DNA of 52,782 nt from JAFKKS01 sp039808325. GTDB taxonomy: Bacteria; Pseudomonadota; Alphaproteobacteria; Rhizobiales; Xanthobacteraceae. The stretch covers positions 1-52,782 of the forward strand of contig JBDHSU010000010.1 of the NCBI GenBank assembly GCA_039808325.1, in the 5' to 3' direction. Made by a program: the position numbers and the translations under genes. This document shows, in pieces, positions 23,638 to 31,598 of the stretch. Below the pieces are notes generated by a model, which saw nothing but the letters and a program-made list of their open reading frames with translations, was not told where the DNA came from and did not search any database. Numbering within the stretch: position 1 is the first letter of the stretch; each line of letters begins with the position of its first letter.

Positions 23638-23680
23638 GCAATCTCCGTCTCCCGGGGACACGGAGCGGAGAAAGGGACGG

Positions 23681-24292
23681 TTAGCCGCGGAACCAGCGCT
23701 CGTGGCGTTCGACCTGCTGTGCAAGTTCCGCCCGCTGCGCCGGGGTCAGCACCTCGGCGGCGGCGATGAGCGCCTCGGTGAGGCGCTGCGAGGCGGTGTC
23801 CGCGAGCTTCAATTGCGCCGCGCGCAATTCCTCCACGCGGGCGTGATCGATCGTCGGCGCCGACAACGCTTCGCGCAGTTGCTTGCGGCCGTCGAGATGC
23901 TGCGCGCGCAGCGCATAGAGATCGTCCGCCGCCTTCTGCACCACGGCGGTCACCTTCTTGCGCTGCTCGCTGCTCGCCTCGACGGAATTGAGCACCCGAT
24001 CGACGCCGCGCTCGATGTGGCCGGGGAAGAAGATGCGTGAGGCAAACGCCGGCGGCCCGCCGGGGCCTCCCTCCATCCAGGCATGCGGTCCGTGACGCCA
24101 GCCAGGGCCGGGGCCGAAGCCGTACGAGCTTTTGGTGATGACGGCGCCGATGAAGCCGCCGATCAGCAGCAGCGCGGTGATGAAGACCACACGCCGCAGC
24201 GCGCCGCCGCGTCCGCGGCAGCCGCGCGGTCCGTTGGACGCAGCGGCCGGCGGTTGCGACGGCGGCGTTGCGGCAGTTTCGGTATTGCTCAT
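23681..24292 (-). CDS. Membrane-anchored Spy/CpxP-like (LTXXQ) periplasmic protein
   Basis: This 203-residue protein has a cytosolic Pro/Ala-rich start and one membrane helix (34-52, VVFITALLLIGGFIGAVIT). A Gly/Pro/His-rich linker (55-85) follows, then a helical domain (90-200). That domain ends LTPAQRAELAQQVERHERW, the LTxxQ signature of Spy/CpxP/CnrX-type proteins, which act as ATP-free periplasmic chaperones or as metal or stress sensors. Gene order with the regulator and kinase mirrors cpxP-cpxR-cpxA. The CpxR-like box lies 80 bases before the ATG. An uncleaved anchor instead of a signal peptide differs from E. coli CpxP. Confidence 0.85.
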   Translation of the reverse strand: MSNTETAATPPSQPPAAASNGPRGCRGRGGALRRVVFITALLLIGGFIGAVITKSSYGFGPGPGWRHGPHAWMEGGPGGPPAFASRIFFPGHIERGVDRVLNSVEASSEQRKKVTAVVQKAADDLYALRAQHLDGRKQLREALSAPTIDHARVEELRAAQLKLADTASQRLTEALIAAAEVLTPAQRAELAQQVERHERWFRG

Positions 24293-24372
24293 GGCGGTTC
24301 CTCGATTGCGTTGGGCGTCGAGCCCGATGCGAGGAACCTAGGGGCCAGCCGTTTCGCCGGATTGTCGCGAGT

Positions 24373-24387
24373 GTAAAGAAACGTAAA
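24373..24387. promoter_or_regulatory. CpxR-type binding site (GTAAA-N5-GTAAA)
   Basis: GTAAA (24373-24377), five bases GAAAC, then GTAAA (24383-24387) form a perfect match to the enterobacterial CpxR consensus; the repeat is really GTAAAG twice at a 10-base period. It lies 80-95 bases before the CpxP-like ATG and nowhere near another start. This supports autoregulation by the OmpR-type regulator two genes downstream. Confidence 0.65.
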
Positions 24388-24450
24388 GCACGCGCCGATG
24401 TCCCGCGCGTTGCGATTGAAGCTCCGACGAAACGACGCGACGAAGCGGAA

Positions 24451-24551
24451 CTCCCTCTCCCGTCGGGAAGAGGGTTGGGCCGAGGGGGGCGGACTCTCGT
24501 AGGTCCCAACCCTATCCGGCGCTTCGCGCCGACATCTCCCCAGGGGAGAGG
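24451..24551. repeat. Intergenic palindromic repeat downstream of hemB
   Basis: An element of about 100 bases begins CTCCCTCTCCCG and ends CTCCCCAGGGGAGAGG. Between them, inverted pairs such as AGGGTTGGG / CCCAACCCT and GGCGCTTCGCGCC can form a long hairpin. It is a type common in rhizobial genomes. It lies 25 bases past the hemB stop. Confidence 0.7.
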
Positions 24552-24576
24552 CGAACCGAGCGCCGCGGCAAAGCCG

Positions 24577-25638
24577 TCAGCGCGCGCGCAGCGTCTCCGC
24601 GACGCGCGGAGCAAAATAGCTGAGCACGCCGTCGGCCCCGGCGCGCTTGAACGCGACGAGGCTTTCCATCATCGCCTTCTCGCCGTCGAGCCAGCCGTTC
24701 TGCGCCGCGGCCATGATCATCGCGTATTCGCCGGAGACTTGATACGCGAAGGTCGGCATCCCGAACGCGTCTTTCACGCGGCGCACGACGTCGAGATAGG
24801 GCAGACCCGGCTTCACCATCACCATGTCGGCGCCCTCGGCGATGTCGAGTTCGACTTCGCGCAGCGCCTCGTCGCCGTTCGCGGGGTCCATCTGATATGT
24901 GCGCTTGTCGCCGATCAGCGTTGCGTTGGAGCCGACCGCGTCGCGGAACGGACCGTAGAAGGCCGAGGCGTATTTCGCCGCATAGGCCATGATCTGCACA
25001 TGCTCGTAGCCGGCGTCGTCAAGCGCTTCGCGGATGGCGCCGACGCGCCCGTCCATCATGTCGGAGGGCGCGATGATGTCGCAGCCGGCGTCCGCCTGGA
25101 CGAGCGCCTGCTTCACCAGCACCGCCACCGTCTCGTCGTTGAGGATCGTCTCGCCGCGCAGAAGCCCGTCATGCCCGTGGCTGGTATAAGGGTCGAGCGC
25201 CACGTCGCACAGGATGCCGATCTCCGGCGCGGCCGCCTTGACGGCGCGCACGGCGCGGCAGACGAGGTTGTCGGGATTGAGCGCCTCCGAGCCGCCGGCG
25301 TCGCGCAGGTCGGGATCGGTATAGGGAAACAGCGCGATGCACGGGATCGCGAGCGCGGCGGCGCGCTCGGCCGCGCGGGCGATCAAGTCAACGGAGAGCC
25401 GCTCGACCCCCGGCATCGATGGCACCGGAGCGCGCGTATTCTCGCCCTCCGTCACGAACAGCGGCCAGATCAGGTCGTCGGTCGTGAGGACGTTTTCGCG
25501 CATCAGGCGGCGCGACCACTCCGCGCGGCGGTTGCGCCGCATGCGCACCGTGAGATCAAGCTTTTCCGCGGGCGCCGGCGCTTCGGTGGGGCTGAAGCGG
25601 ACGCGGCTTTCGAGCGGGCGGCCGAATTTAATCGCCAT
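24577..25638 (-). CDS. hemB: Delta-aminolevulinic acid dehydratase (porphobilinogen synthase), Mg-type
   Basis: This 353-residue enzyme condenses two 5-aminolevulinate molecules to porphobilinogen, the second step of haem and tetrapyrrole synthesis after ALA. The Schiff-base lysines are Lys222 (AYAAKYAS) and Lys276 (MVKPGLPY). The metal segment reads CDVALDPYTSHGHDG, with Asp/Ala where zinc enzymes have two of the three cysteines, so it is the Mg-dependent form known from Bradyrhizobium and Pseudomonas. The ~30-residue N-terminal arm supports octamer assembly. It stands alone on the minus strand. Confidence 0.97.
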   Translation of the reverse strand: MAIKFGRPLESRVRFSPTEAPAPAEKLDLTVRMRRNRRAEWSRRLMRENVLTTDDLIWPLFVTEGENTRAPVPSMPGVERLSVDLIARAAERAAALAIPCIALFPYTDPDLRDAGGSEALNPDNLVCRAVRAVKAAAPEIGILCDVALDPYTSHGHDGLLRGETILNDETVAVLVKQALVQADAGCDIIAPSDMMDGRVGAIREALDDAGYEHVQIMAYAAKYASAFYGPFRDAVGSNATLIGDKRTYQMDPANGDEALREVELDIAEGADMVMVKPGLPYLDVVRRVKDAFGMPTFAYQVSGEYAMIMAAAQNGWLDGEKAMMESLVAFKRAGADGVLSYFAPRVAETLRAR

Positions 25639-25814
25639 GGGAGTCTCCGTTCCCGCTTCTTTTAGCGATTCCAGCTCGCATCTGCCAGACGCGTACGGAT
25701 TGTGGCGACGCCGGCGTCAGTCTTTATTCCTGTCCCGAAGCGATTGACGGACCTGACGCATTTGGCCCACTAAAGAGGACGCCTGTCCTTTTTTACCTCC
25801 GGCTATCGCCCCGA

Positions 25815-26876
25815 ATGACGCTTGCGCCCGAAATCCTGTTCGAACGCCGTGGCGCTGCCGGCCTGGTGACGCTCAACCGGCCGCAGGCGCTGAACGCGGT
25901 TACGCACCCGATGGTGCGGGCGCTCGCGACCAAGCTCGCCGAATGGGCGAAGGACCCGGCGGTGACGCGCGTCATTGTCAAGGCGGCGGGCGAGCGGGCG
26001 TTCTCGGCGGGCGGCGACATCCGCGTCCTCTACGATCTCGGCCGCGGCGGCAAGCATGCGGACGCGCTGCGCTTCTGGCGCGAGGAATACACGCTCAACA
26101 CGCTGATCAAGCGCTATCCGAAGCCGTATATCGCCCTCATCGACGGCATCGTCATGGGCGGCGGCGTGGGCGTTTCCATCCACGGCTCGCACCGCGTCGC
26201 CGGCGACCGGTTCCAGTTCGCGATGCCCGAGGTCGGCATCGGCTTCTTTCCCGACGTCGGCGCCACCTGGTTCCTGCCACGCATGCCGGGCCAGACCGGC
26301 ACCTATTGCGCGCTTACCGGTGAGCGGCTGAAGGCGGCGGATGCGCTCGCGACCGGCATCGTCACGCATCACGTCGCCTCGGAGCGCTGGCGCGATCTCA
26401 CCGAGGCGCTGTGCGGCACGACGCCCGTCGACGCCGTGCTGTCCGCGTTCCACGAGCCGCTCGGCCTCGGGCCGCTGACGGTGAGGCGCAAGGCGGTCGA
26501 CACGCTGTTCGCGCTCGACCATGTCGAGGACCTGGTGGCGACGCTCGACGATGAGGCGATTTCCGGTAGCGAGAGCGCCGGCTTCGCGGGAGCGACGGCT
26601 GCCCTGATGCGGTCGAAATCGCCGACCAGTTTGAAGATCGCCCTGGCGCAGATGCGCTTCGGCAAGAAAGCGTCCTTTACGGACTGCATGAAGTTGGAAT
26701 TCCGCATCGTGTCGCGCGTCGTGCGCGGCCACGATTTCTACGAGGGCGTGCGCGCGTTGATCATCGACAAGGATCGCCAGCCGCGGTGGCGGCCGGAGAC
26801 GCTGGCTGAAGTCAACGACGCGGAGATCGCGCAATATTTCACGCCCCTGGAATCCGGCGAACTCGAGCTGCCATGA
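25815..26876 (+). CDS. 3-hydroxyisobutyryl-CoA hydrolase (enoyl-CoA hydratase/isomerase family)
   Basis: This 353-residue crotonase-fold enzyme is of the HIBCH type. It releases 3-hydroxyisobutyrate from its CoA ester in valine degradation. SAGGDIRVLYDLG forms the oxyanion hole. MPEVGIGFFPDVGATWFLPR carries the Glu and Asp that distinguish HIBCH from hydratases. The ~350-residue length and C-terminal helical extension also fit. The 3-hydroxyisobutyrate dehydrogenase gene lies two genes downstream on the same strand, the next step of the pathway. A plain hydratase is less likely given length and motifs. Confidence 0.92.
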   Translation: MTLAPEILFERRGAAGLVTLNRPQALNAVTHPMVRALATKLAEWAKDPAVTRVIVKAAGERAFSAGGDIRVLYDLGRGGKHADALRFWREEYTLNTLIKRYPKPYIALIDGIVMGGGVGVSIHGSHRVAGDRFQFAMPEVGIGFFPDVGATWFLPRMPGQTGTYCALTGERLKAADALATGIVTHHVASERWRDLTEALCGTTPVDAVLSAFHEPLGLGPLTVRRKAVDTLFALDHVEDLVATLDDEAISGSESAGFAGATAALMRSKSPTSLKIALAQMRFGKKASFTDCMKLEFRIVSRVVRGHDFYEGVRALIIDKDRQPRWRPETLAEVNDAEIAQYFTPLESGELELP

Positions 26877-26886
26877 CGGGCCTTCG

Positions 26887-27309
26887 ATGACCGATCCGAT
26901 GCAGGGCCTCGAACAGGCGGCGGCACGCCCAGACACCGACTGGACGTGGTGGCTTGTCGTCTACGTGCGCACGCTCGCCGTGATTTCGATGATCAAGGGG
27001 CTGTTCCACTGGGCAGTGATCTGCGGGCTCATGGACGGGGCGGAATCGACCTTCGACATGGCGCCGGTGGCGTGGAAGTCCGCCACGATCTTCTTTGCGG
27101 TGATCGACCTCGTCGCGGCGGTCGGCCTCTGGCTCGCGGCGGCCTGGGGCGGCGTGGTATGGCTCACAGCCGCGATCTCGATGGCGGCGGTCGAGATTTT
27201 CTTCCCGCAGGTCTTCGGCGGGAACCTCGCTGTGGTGGTGCTCGAGATGGCCGCGGTCGGCGTTTATCTATGGCTGGCGTTGATGGCCGGGGGCGATCGG
27301 CCCGAATGA
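26887..27309 (+). CDS. Four-helix membrane protein (DUF6163-like)
   Basis: This 140-residue protein has a polar N-terminus, then four predicted membrane helices (~22-47, 62-85, 88-106, 112-133), including a TIFFAVIDLVAAVGLWLAAAWGG segment and a buried acidic FFPQVFGG region. I think it belongs to DUF6163, a Hyphomicrobiales membrane family without known function, but could not check. It starts 10 bases after the 3-hydroxyisobutyryl-CoA hydrolase stop and ends 18 bases before the dehydrogenase, so all three are probably one operon. A role in branched-chain acid uptake or export is only a contextual guess. Confidence 0.8.
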   Translation: MTDPMQGLEQAAARPDTDWTWWLVVYVRTLAVISMIKGLFHWAVICGLMDGAESTFDMAPVAWKSATIFFAVIDLVAAVGLWLAAAWGGVVWLTAAISMAAVEIFFPQVFGGNLAVVVLEMAAVGVYLWLALMAGGDRPE

Positions 27310-27327
27310 CAATGAAGGGGGAGTGAC

Positions 27328-28215
27328 ATGGCACGCATCGGATTCATCGGCCTCGGCAATATGGGACTGCCGATGGCGCTCAACCTCGTCAAGGCCGGGC
27401 ATGAGGTGCAGGGCTTCGATGTCAACGCCGAGGCGCTGTCGAAGCTGGTCGCGGCGGGCGGCAAGTCTACGGGCTCGGTGCACGCCGCCTCGTCCGGCGT
27501 CGAGGTCGTGATCACGATGCTGCCGGCTGGGCAGCATGTGCGCGACGTCTATCTCGCAGCGGGCGGCGTGCTCGCCAGCGTCGATCCCGGCACGCTGCTG
27601 ATCGATTCCTCGACCATCGACGTCGCTAGCGCCCGCGCGGTCGCTGCGGCGGCCGAAGCCAAGAAATTGCCGATGATCGACGCGCCGGTGTCCGGCGGTG
27701 TCGGCGGCGCGCAGGCGGGAACCTTGACCTTCATGGTCGGCGGCCCGGAGGCCGCCTTCGCGCGCGCGAAGCCGTTCCTCGAGTTGATGGGCAAAACGAT
27801 TGTCCATGCCGGCGGCGCCGGCAACGGCCAGGCCGCCAAGATTTGCAACAACATGATCCTCGGCGTGTCGATGCTGGTCACGTCGGAGGCTTTCGTGCTC
27901 GCCGAGAAGCTCGGCCTCGACGCGCAGAAGCTGTTCGACATTACCTCGAAATCCTCCGGGCAGTGCTGGTCCATCACGACGTATTGCCCGGTGCCGGGCC
28001 CGGTGCCGACTTCGCCGGCCAATCGCGACTATCAGCCGGGGTTTACCGCCGCGATGATGCTCAAGGACCTGAAGCTGGCGCAGGAAGCGGCCCGCTCGTC
28101 CGGCGCGACGTCGCCGATGGGGGCGGGCGCCGCCGCCGTGTTCGGCCAGTTCGTGGAGGAGGGCGGAGGCCCTTACGACTTCTCCGGCGTCATCCGCTTC
28201 CTGCGGGGCGGGTGA
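27328..28215 (+). CDS. mmsB: 3-hydroxyisobutyrate dehydrogenase
   Basis: This 295-residue enzyme oxidises 3-hydroxyisobutyrate to methylmalonate semialdehyde with NAD+ in valine degradation. The Rossmann motif GFIGLGNMGLPMA is at the N-terminus. The substrate-binding APVSGGVGGAQAGTL and the GxGxxxKxxNN segment (GNGQAAKICNN) with catalytic Lys follow. The length is standard. GGGGGAG lies 5 bases before the ATG. It is the third gene of the presumed valine operon. The methylmalonate semialdehyde dehydrogenase of the next step is not in this window. Confidence 0.95.
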   Translation: MARIGFIGLGNMGLPMALNLVKAGHEVQGFDVNAEALSKLVAAGGKSTGSVHAASSGVEVVITMLPAGQHVRDVYLAAGGVLASVDPGTLLIDSSTIDVASARAVAAAAEAKKLPMIDAPVSGGVGGAQAGTLTFMVGGPEAAFARAKPFLELMGKTIVHAGGAGNGQAAKICNNMILGVSMLVTSEAFVLAEKLGLDAQKLFDITSKSSGQCWSITTYCPVPGPVPTSPANRDYQPGFTAAMMLKDLKLAQEAARSSGATSPMGAGAAAVFGQFVEEGGGPYDFSGVIRFLRGG

Positions 28216-28218
28216 GCG

Positions 28219-28926
28219 TCACACGTGACCGCCGCCAGGTACGATCGAAGAGGGCGCTCCCCTCCCGACCTTGCCTATCCTTAGCTTCTTCAAAATGACA
28301 TGCATGGCGTTCGGCGTCGGATGATGTTCAGTGCAGCGGTAACCGAGCGCGGTCGTATTGATGTCGGCGAAGAGATGTTCGCCGGCTCCGAGGAGCACCG
28401 GGGAGATCGCAACGTGCATCTCGTCAATCAACCCGGCGCGTAGATATTGCCGGATCGTCTCCGTGCCTCCGCCGATCCGCACATCCTTGCCGTTCGCGGC
28501 CTCCAGGGCGCGCTCCAGCGCGGCTTCGATGCCGTCCGTCACGAAATGAAAGACCGTGCCGCCCGCCATGGTGACCGGTGCACGTTCATGGTGCGTCAGG
28601 ACGAAGACGGGGCAGTGGTAAGGCGGGTTGTCCCCCCACCATCCCTTCCAATCGTCGCCGGGCCACGGTCCGCGGACGGGACCGAACATATTTCGACCCA
28701 TGATCCACGCGCCGACATTCGCGAAGCTGCGTGCCGCGAAGTCGTCGTCGACACCGGTCTTGCCGCCCTCCGTTCCGAGCACCATCTGCCGGAATGTGCG
28801 GGTCGGAACGAACCATTCATGCAGGGTTTCGCCGCCGTCGCCCAAGGGATTGTCGAGGCGCTGGTTGGGGCCGGCGCCGAAGCCGTCGAGGGAAATGGAG
28901 AAGCAGTTCACGCGAAGCTTCGACAT
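28219..28926 (-). CDS. Dihydrofolate reductase / RibD C-terminal family protein
   Basis: This 235-residue protein has the DHFR-like fold shared with the RibD reductase domain. It starts LRVNCFSISLDGFGAGP, has AWIMGRNMFGP in the nucleotide-binding region, and GGGTETIRQYLRAGLIDEMHVAISPVLLG near the end. These stand-alone proteins are presumed NADPH reductases of unknown substrate, unrelated to thymidylate supply. It is convergent with mmsB, with only 3 bases between stops. Two TTGC-N5-GCAA elements lie 41-93 bases upstream and probably control it. Confidence 0.9.
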   Translation of the reverse strand: MSKLRVNCFSISLDGFGAGPNQRLDNPLGDGGETLHEWFVPTRTFRQMVLGTEGGKTGVDDDFAARSFANVGAWIMGRNMFGPVRGPWPGDDWKGWWGDNPPYHCPVFVLTHHERAPVTMAGGTVFHFVTDGIEAALERALEAANGKDVRIGGGTETIRQYLRAGLIDEMHVAISPVLLGAGEHLFADINTTALGYRCTEHHPTPNAMHVILKKLRIGKVGRGAPSSIVPGGGHV

Positions 28927-28966
28927 GGGGTGGTGTCCCTCGGCAGCCGCGGACAGTCCTAACAGA

Positions 28967-29019
28967 TTGCAAATCGCAACCAGATATCCCCCATGTCACG
29001 ACCGCTTGCATTTTGCAAC
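28967..29019. promoter_or_regulatory. Paired TTGC-N5-GCAA operator-like elements
   Basis: TTGC-AAATC-GCAA (28967-28979) and TTGCA-TTT-TGCAA (29006-29018) are two 13-base inverted repeats, each followed by C, spaced 39 bases start to start, near four helical turns. They lie just upstream of the minus-strand DHFR-family gene, where a repressor or activator would bind. No regulator with this known site is apparent; ldtR is the nearest regulatory gene. Confidence 0.5.
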
Positions 29020-29335
29020 CACGATGGGAGGCTTTGACAGCCGTTTTCAGGCCGCAGTGCCCGAAATAGCCAATTCGATGCATTTCCGCAAGGATTCGTT
29101 GGCATTTGGAGAGTCGTTAACGCGTCTTAAGGAGCCCCGAAAGCGTACAGTTCGTTAGGATCGTAAATTTTATTCACCTTCATCCGTCACTAGACGTTCA
29201 CTATTACAGATAAACCCAATCTTTATTGTACAATTTAAGCCGATCTTAGATCGTTTGACGCTAATGTGCTCGCAGATGACGGGGGAACAGGGCCCAGTCG
29301 TCGATAAAAGAACACAGTAGAAAAGGGCGTCATTC
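29020..29335. other. AT-rich ldtR upstream region
   Basis: About 300 bases without a protein-like frame. The stretch 29160-29260 is far more AT-rich than the surroundings and contains two palindromes (see 29225-29253). It probably holds the ldtR promoter. No RNA gene is recognised. Confidence 0.5.
29225..29253. promoter_or_regulatory. Two adjacent palindromes upstream of ldtR
   Basis: ATTGTACAAT (29225-29234) is a perfect 10-base palindrome. CGATCTTAGATCG (29241-29253) is a 13-base palindrome with 6-base arms. They lie 83-111 bases before ldtR. Either could bind a dimeric MarR-type regulator, so autoregulation is possible. Confidence 0.4.
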
Positions 29336-29848
29336 ATGAAGACTGTAGCAAAGATGGTCGAACCGGCCGATCGCCAGGCACGTTTCGACCATATTCAGCC
29401 TCACTATCTTGAAGCTTTGACGCTTGTGGAGAGGCTGCATCGCCGGCTGCTCGACGTGATCAAGGATGAATTCGACCGTCGGGGGCGCGCCGACATCAAC
29501 GCGGTGCAGGCGCTTCTGCTGTTCAATATCGGTGACAAGGAACTCACGGCGGGCGAGCTGCGCACGCGCGGCTACTACTTGGGGTCGAATGTCTCCTACA
29601 ATCTCAAGAAGCTCGTCGAGATGGGCTTCTTGGACCATCAGCGCTCGCGGGTGGATCGCCGCTCGGTCCGCATTAAGCTGACCGACAAGGGCGCTGAAAT
29701 CCGCACCATCGTGGACGAGCTTTACAAGAAGCATGTCCGCACGGTGGAGCAGGTCGGCGGTATCTCGGCGGATGAGTTCGCCGGGCTCAACAAGGCGCTG
29801 CACCGGTTGGAGCGCTTCTGGACCGACCAGATCCTCTATCGCCTCTGA
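29336..29848 (+). CDS. ldtR: LdtR-type MarR family transcriptional regulator
   Basis: This 170-residue winged-helix regulator has the sequence pattern of LdtR, the MarR-family protein described in Liberibacter and Sinorhizobium that controls an L,D-transpeptidase gene and stress tolerance. The N-terminal dimerisation helices span 20-60. The recognition region is TAGELRTRGYYLGSNVSYNLKKLVEMG. The wing contains RSRVDRRSVRIKLTDKG. The next gene downstream encodes an L,D-transpeptidase, the expected ldtP partner. A strong terminator separates them, so the target has its own promoter. AAAAGGG lies 9 bases before the ATG. Confidence 0.9.
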   Translation: MKTVAKMVEPADRQARFDHIQPHYLEALTLVERLHRRLLDVIKDEFDRRGRADINAVQALLLFNIGDKELTAGELRTRGYYLGSNVSYNLKKLVEMGFLDHQRSRVDRRSVRIKLTDKGAEIRTIVDELYKKHVRTVEQVGGISADEFAGLNKALHRLERFWTDQILYRL

Positions 29849-29913
29849 GAGGCGGATACGGCGGACCCTGAAAACAGGGCTGCCAGATAACAGGCGAGAT
29901 AGCAGGGACGTCA

Positions 29914-29951
29914 AACGAAGCCCCGGCGCCAGCGCCGGGGTTTTCGTTTTT
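29914..29951 (+). terminator. Rho-independent terminator after ldtR
   Basis: CCCCGGCGC (29921-29929) pairs with GCGCCGGGG (29932-29940), extended by ACGAAG / TTTTCGT, followed by a T-rich tract to 29951. It lies 66 bases after the ldtR stop and separates it from the transpeptidase gene. Confidence 0.9.
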
Positions 29952-30144
29952 GTTTACGCTCCCCTGGAGGGGAGGGTGAAGGTGCGCGTTGATCCGCCGA
30001 GCCTGTGCCCGGAATGTCGCGCACGGGCGCGATCACGCCGCGAGCGCGACGTCGTGATGCGTTCGCCATTGTCGCTTAACCATGAGCGTGCTAGCGCAAA
30101 TCGGGGCTGGGTCGGGTGTGTCTCTGTCGAGGTGGAACGACGGA

Positions 30145-31431
30145 ATGGCCAAGGGACGCGGCGGGACAATCGTGCATCGACGAAATTTTTTGCGGCGCGC
30201 AGGCGGCACGCTTGCGGGCCTGGCGGCGACCGGCGCGGCGCTTCGCGGGGCGGCGGCGCAGGACAATCTGCTCGATACATTGATGGAGCAGACGCAGCGC
30301 GACCAGTACGGGCAGGGCTTCGATGCCGGCTCCCGCACGGTCAAGATGCCGAAGTCCTCGCTTCCCACCCTCTCGCCCGAGACGGTCGCGACGACCGAGC
30401 AGGCGATCGGTAAGTACGAGACGATCGCGGCGCAAGGCGGGTGGCCGAACGTGCCGCCGAGCGACCGGCTGCGTGTCGGCCTGCGCCACAAAAGCGTGCC
30501 GGCCTTGCGCCAGCGCTTGATGGCGGGCGGCGACCTCGACGTGACGGCGGGCGAATCCGACGTCTACGACACCTATGTCGAGCGCGCCGTGCGCCGCTTC
30601 CAGGCGCGTCATGGCCTCGGCATCGACGGTGTCGCGCACGATACGACCGTGGAGGCGATGAACATCCCGGCAGCCGCGCGCGCCAATCAACTCAAGGTCA
30701 ATCTGGTCCGCTTGCGCGCGATGGGCTCGTCGCTGCCGCCGCGCCTTGTCGTCTGCAACATTCCCGCCGCGCAGATCGAGGCGATTCAAAGCGGGGTGGT
30801 GGTGACGCGCCACGCCGCCGTGGTCGGCAAGCCGGACCGTGCCTCGCCGGAGATCAACAGCAAGATCGTCGAGATCAACTTCAACCCATATTGGACCGTC
30901 CCGGTCTCGATCGTCCGCAAGGATCTGATCCGGCTGATGCAGGACAATCCGGAATATCTCAGCCAGAACCATATCCGCATCTTCGACCCGAAGGGCGCGG
31001 AGCTCGAGCCCTCGCAGATCAACTGGTACTCGCAGGAGGCGGTGAATTACCGCTTCAAGCAGGACCCCGGCAGCTTCAACTCGCTCGGCTCGATCCGCAT
31101 CAACTTCCCGAGCGCGCACGGCGTCTATATGCATGACACGCCGCTGAAGAACCTGTTCGGCGAGGACTTCCGCTTCCACTCGTCGGGCTGCGTGCGCGTG
31201 CAGAACGTGCGCGAGTTGGTCTACTGGCTGCTGTCCGAGACGCCGGCCTGGCCGCGCGAGGAAGTCGATCGCGTGCTGCAGAGCGGCGAGCGCAAGGACG
31301 CCCGGCTTGCCAAGCCGGTGCCGCTCAACTGGGTCTACATCACCGCTTGGGCGACGCCGGACGGGATCGTCCAATTCCGCGACGACATCTACAACAAGGA
31401 CGGGCTCGGCGCTTACGCGCAACGGACGTGA
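30145..31431 (+). CDS. ldtP: L,D-transpeptidase LdtP-like, twin-arginine signal
   Basis: This 428-residue enzyme forms or edits 3-3 cross-links in peptidoglycan. A twin-arginine signal HRRNFLRRAGG plus an Ala/Gly core (11-38) directs export. A peptidoglycan-binding helical domain (~118-170, with RRFQARHGLGIDG) precedes the YkuD catalytic domain (~198-365). There His330 (MHDTP), His345 and the nucleophile Cys349 lie in FRFHSSGCVR. The gene follows ldtR, matching the Liberibacter pair. Starts at 30082 (ATG), 30145 (ATG) and 30172 (GTG) are all in frame. I prefer 30145 because GAGGTGG precedes it, but this is uncertain. Confidence 0.93.
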   Translation: MAKGRGGTIVHRRNFLRRAGGTLAGLAATGAALRGAAAQDNLLDTLMEQTQRDQYGQGFDAGSRTVKMPKSSLPTLSPETVATTEQAIGKYETIAAQGGWPNVPPSDRLRVGLRHKSVPALRQRLMAGGDLDVTAGESDVYDTYVERAVRRFQARHGLGIDGVAHDTTVEAMNIPAAARANQLKVNLVRLRAMGSSLPPRLVVCNIPAAQIEAIQSGVVVTRHAAVVGKPDRASPEINSKIVEINFNPYWTVPVSIVRKDLIRLMQDNPEYLSQNHIRIFDPKGAELEPSQINWYSQEAVNYRFKQDPGSFNSLGSIRINFPSAHGVYMHDTPLKNLFGEDFRFHSSGCVRVQNVRELVYWLLSETPAWPREEVDRVLQSGERKDARLAKPVPLNWVYITAWATPDGIVQFRDDIYNKDGLGAYAQRT

Positions 31432-31598
31432 CCCGGCAGGAGAGAGAACGAACGCGGCGTGCGGGATGGCCGATTTCAACATCGCACGGCGAAGGTGCGT
31501 GCGGCGTGTGATCCGTCGTTTGAGGTTTCTCCACGGTCAATGCTCTGGTCGCGGCGGCAAAGAACCAAAGCGTTCGGCATATCGTCGTCCGTGGCAAG

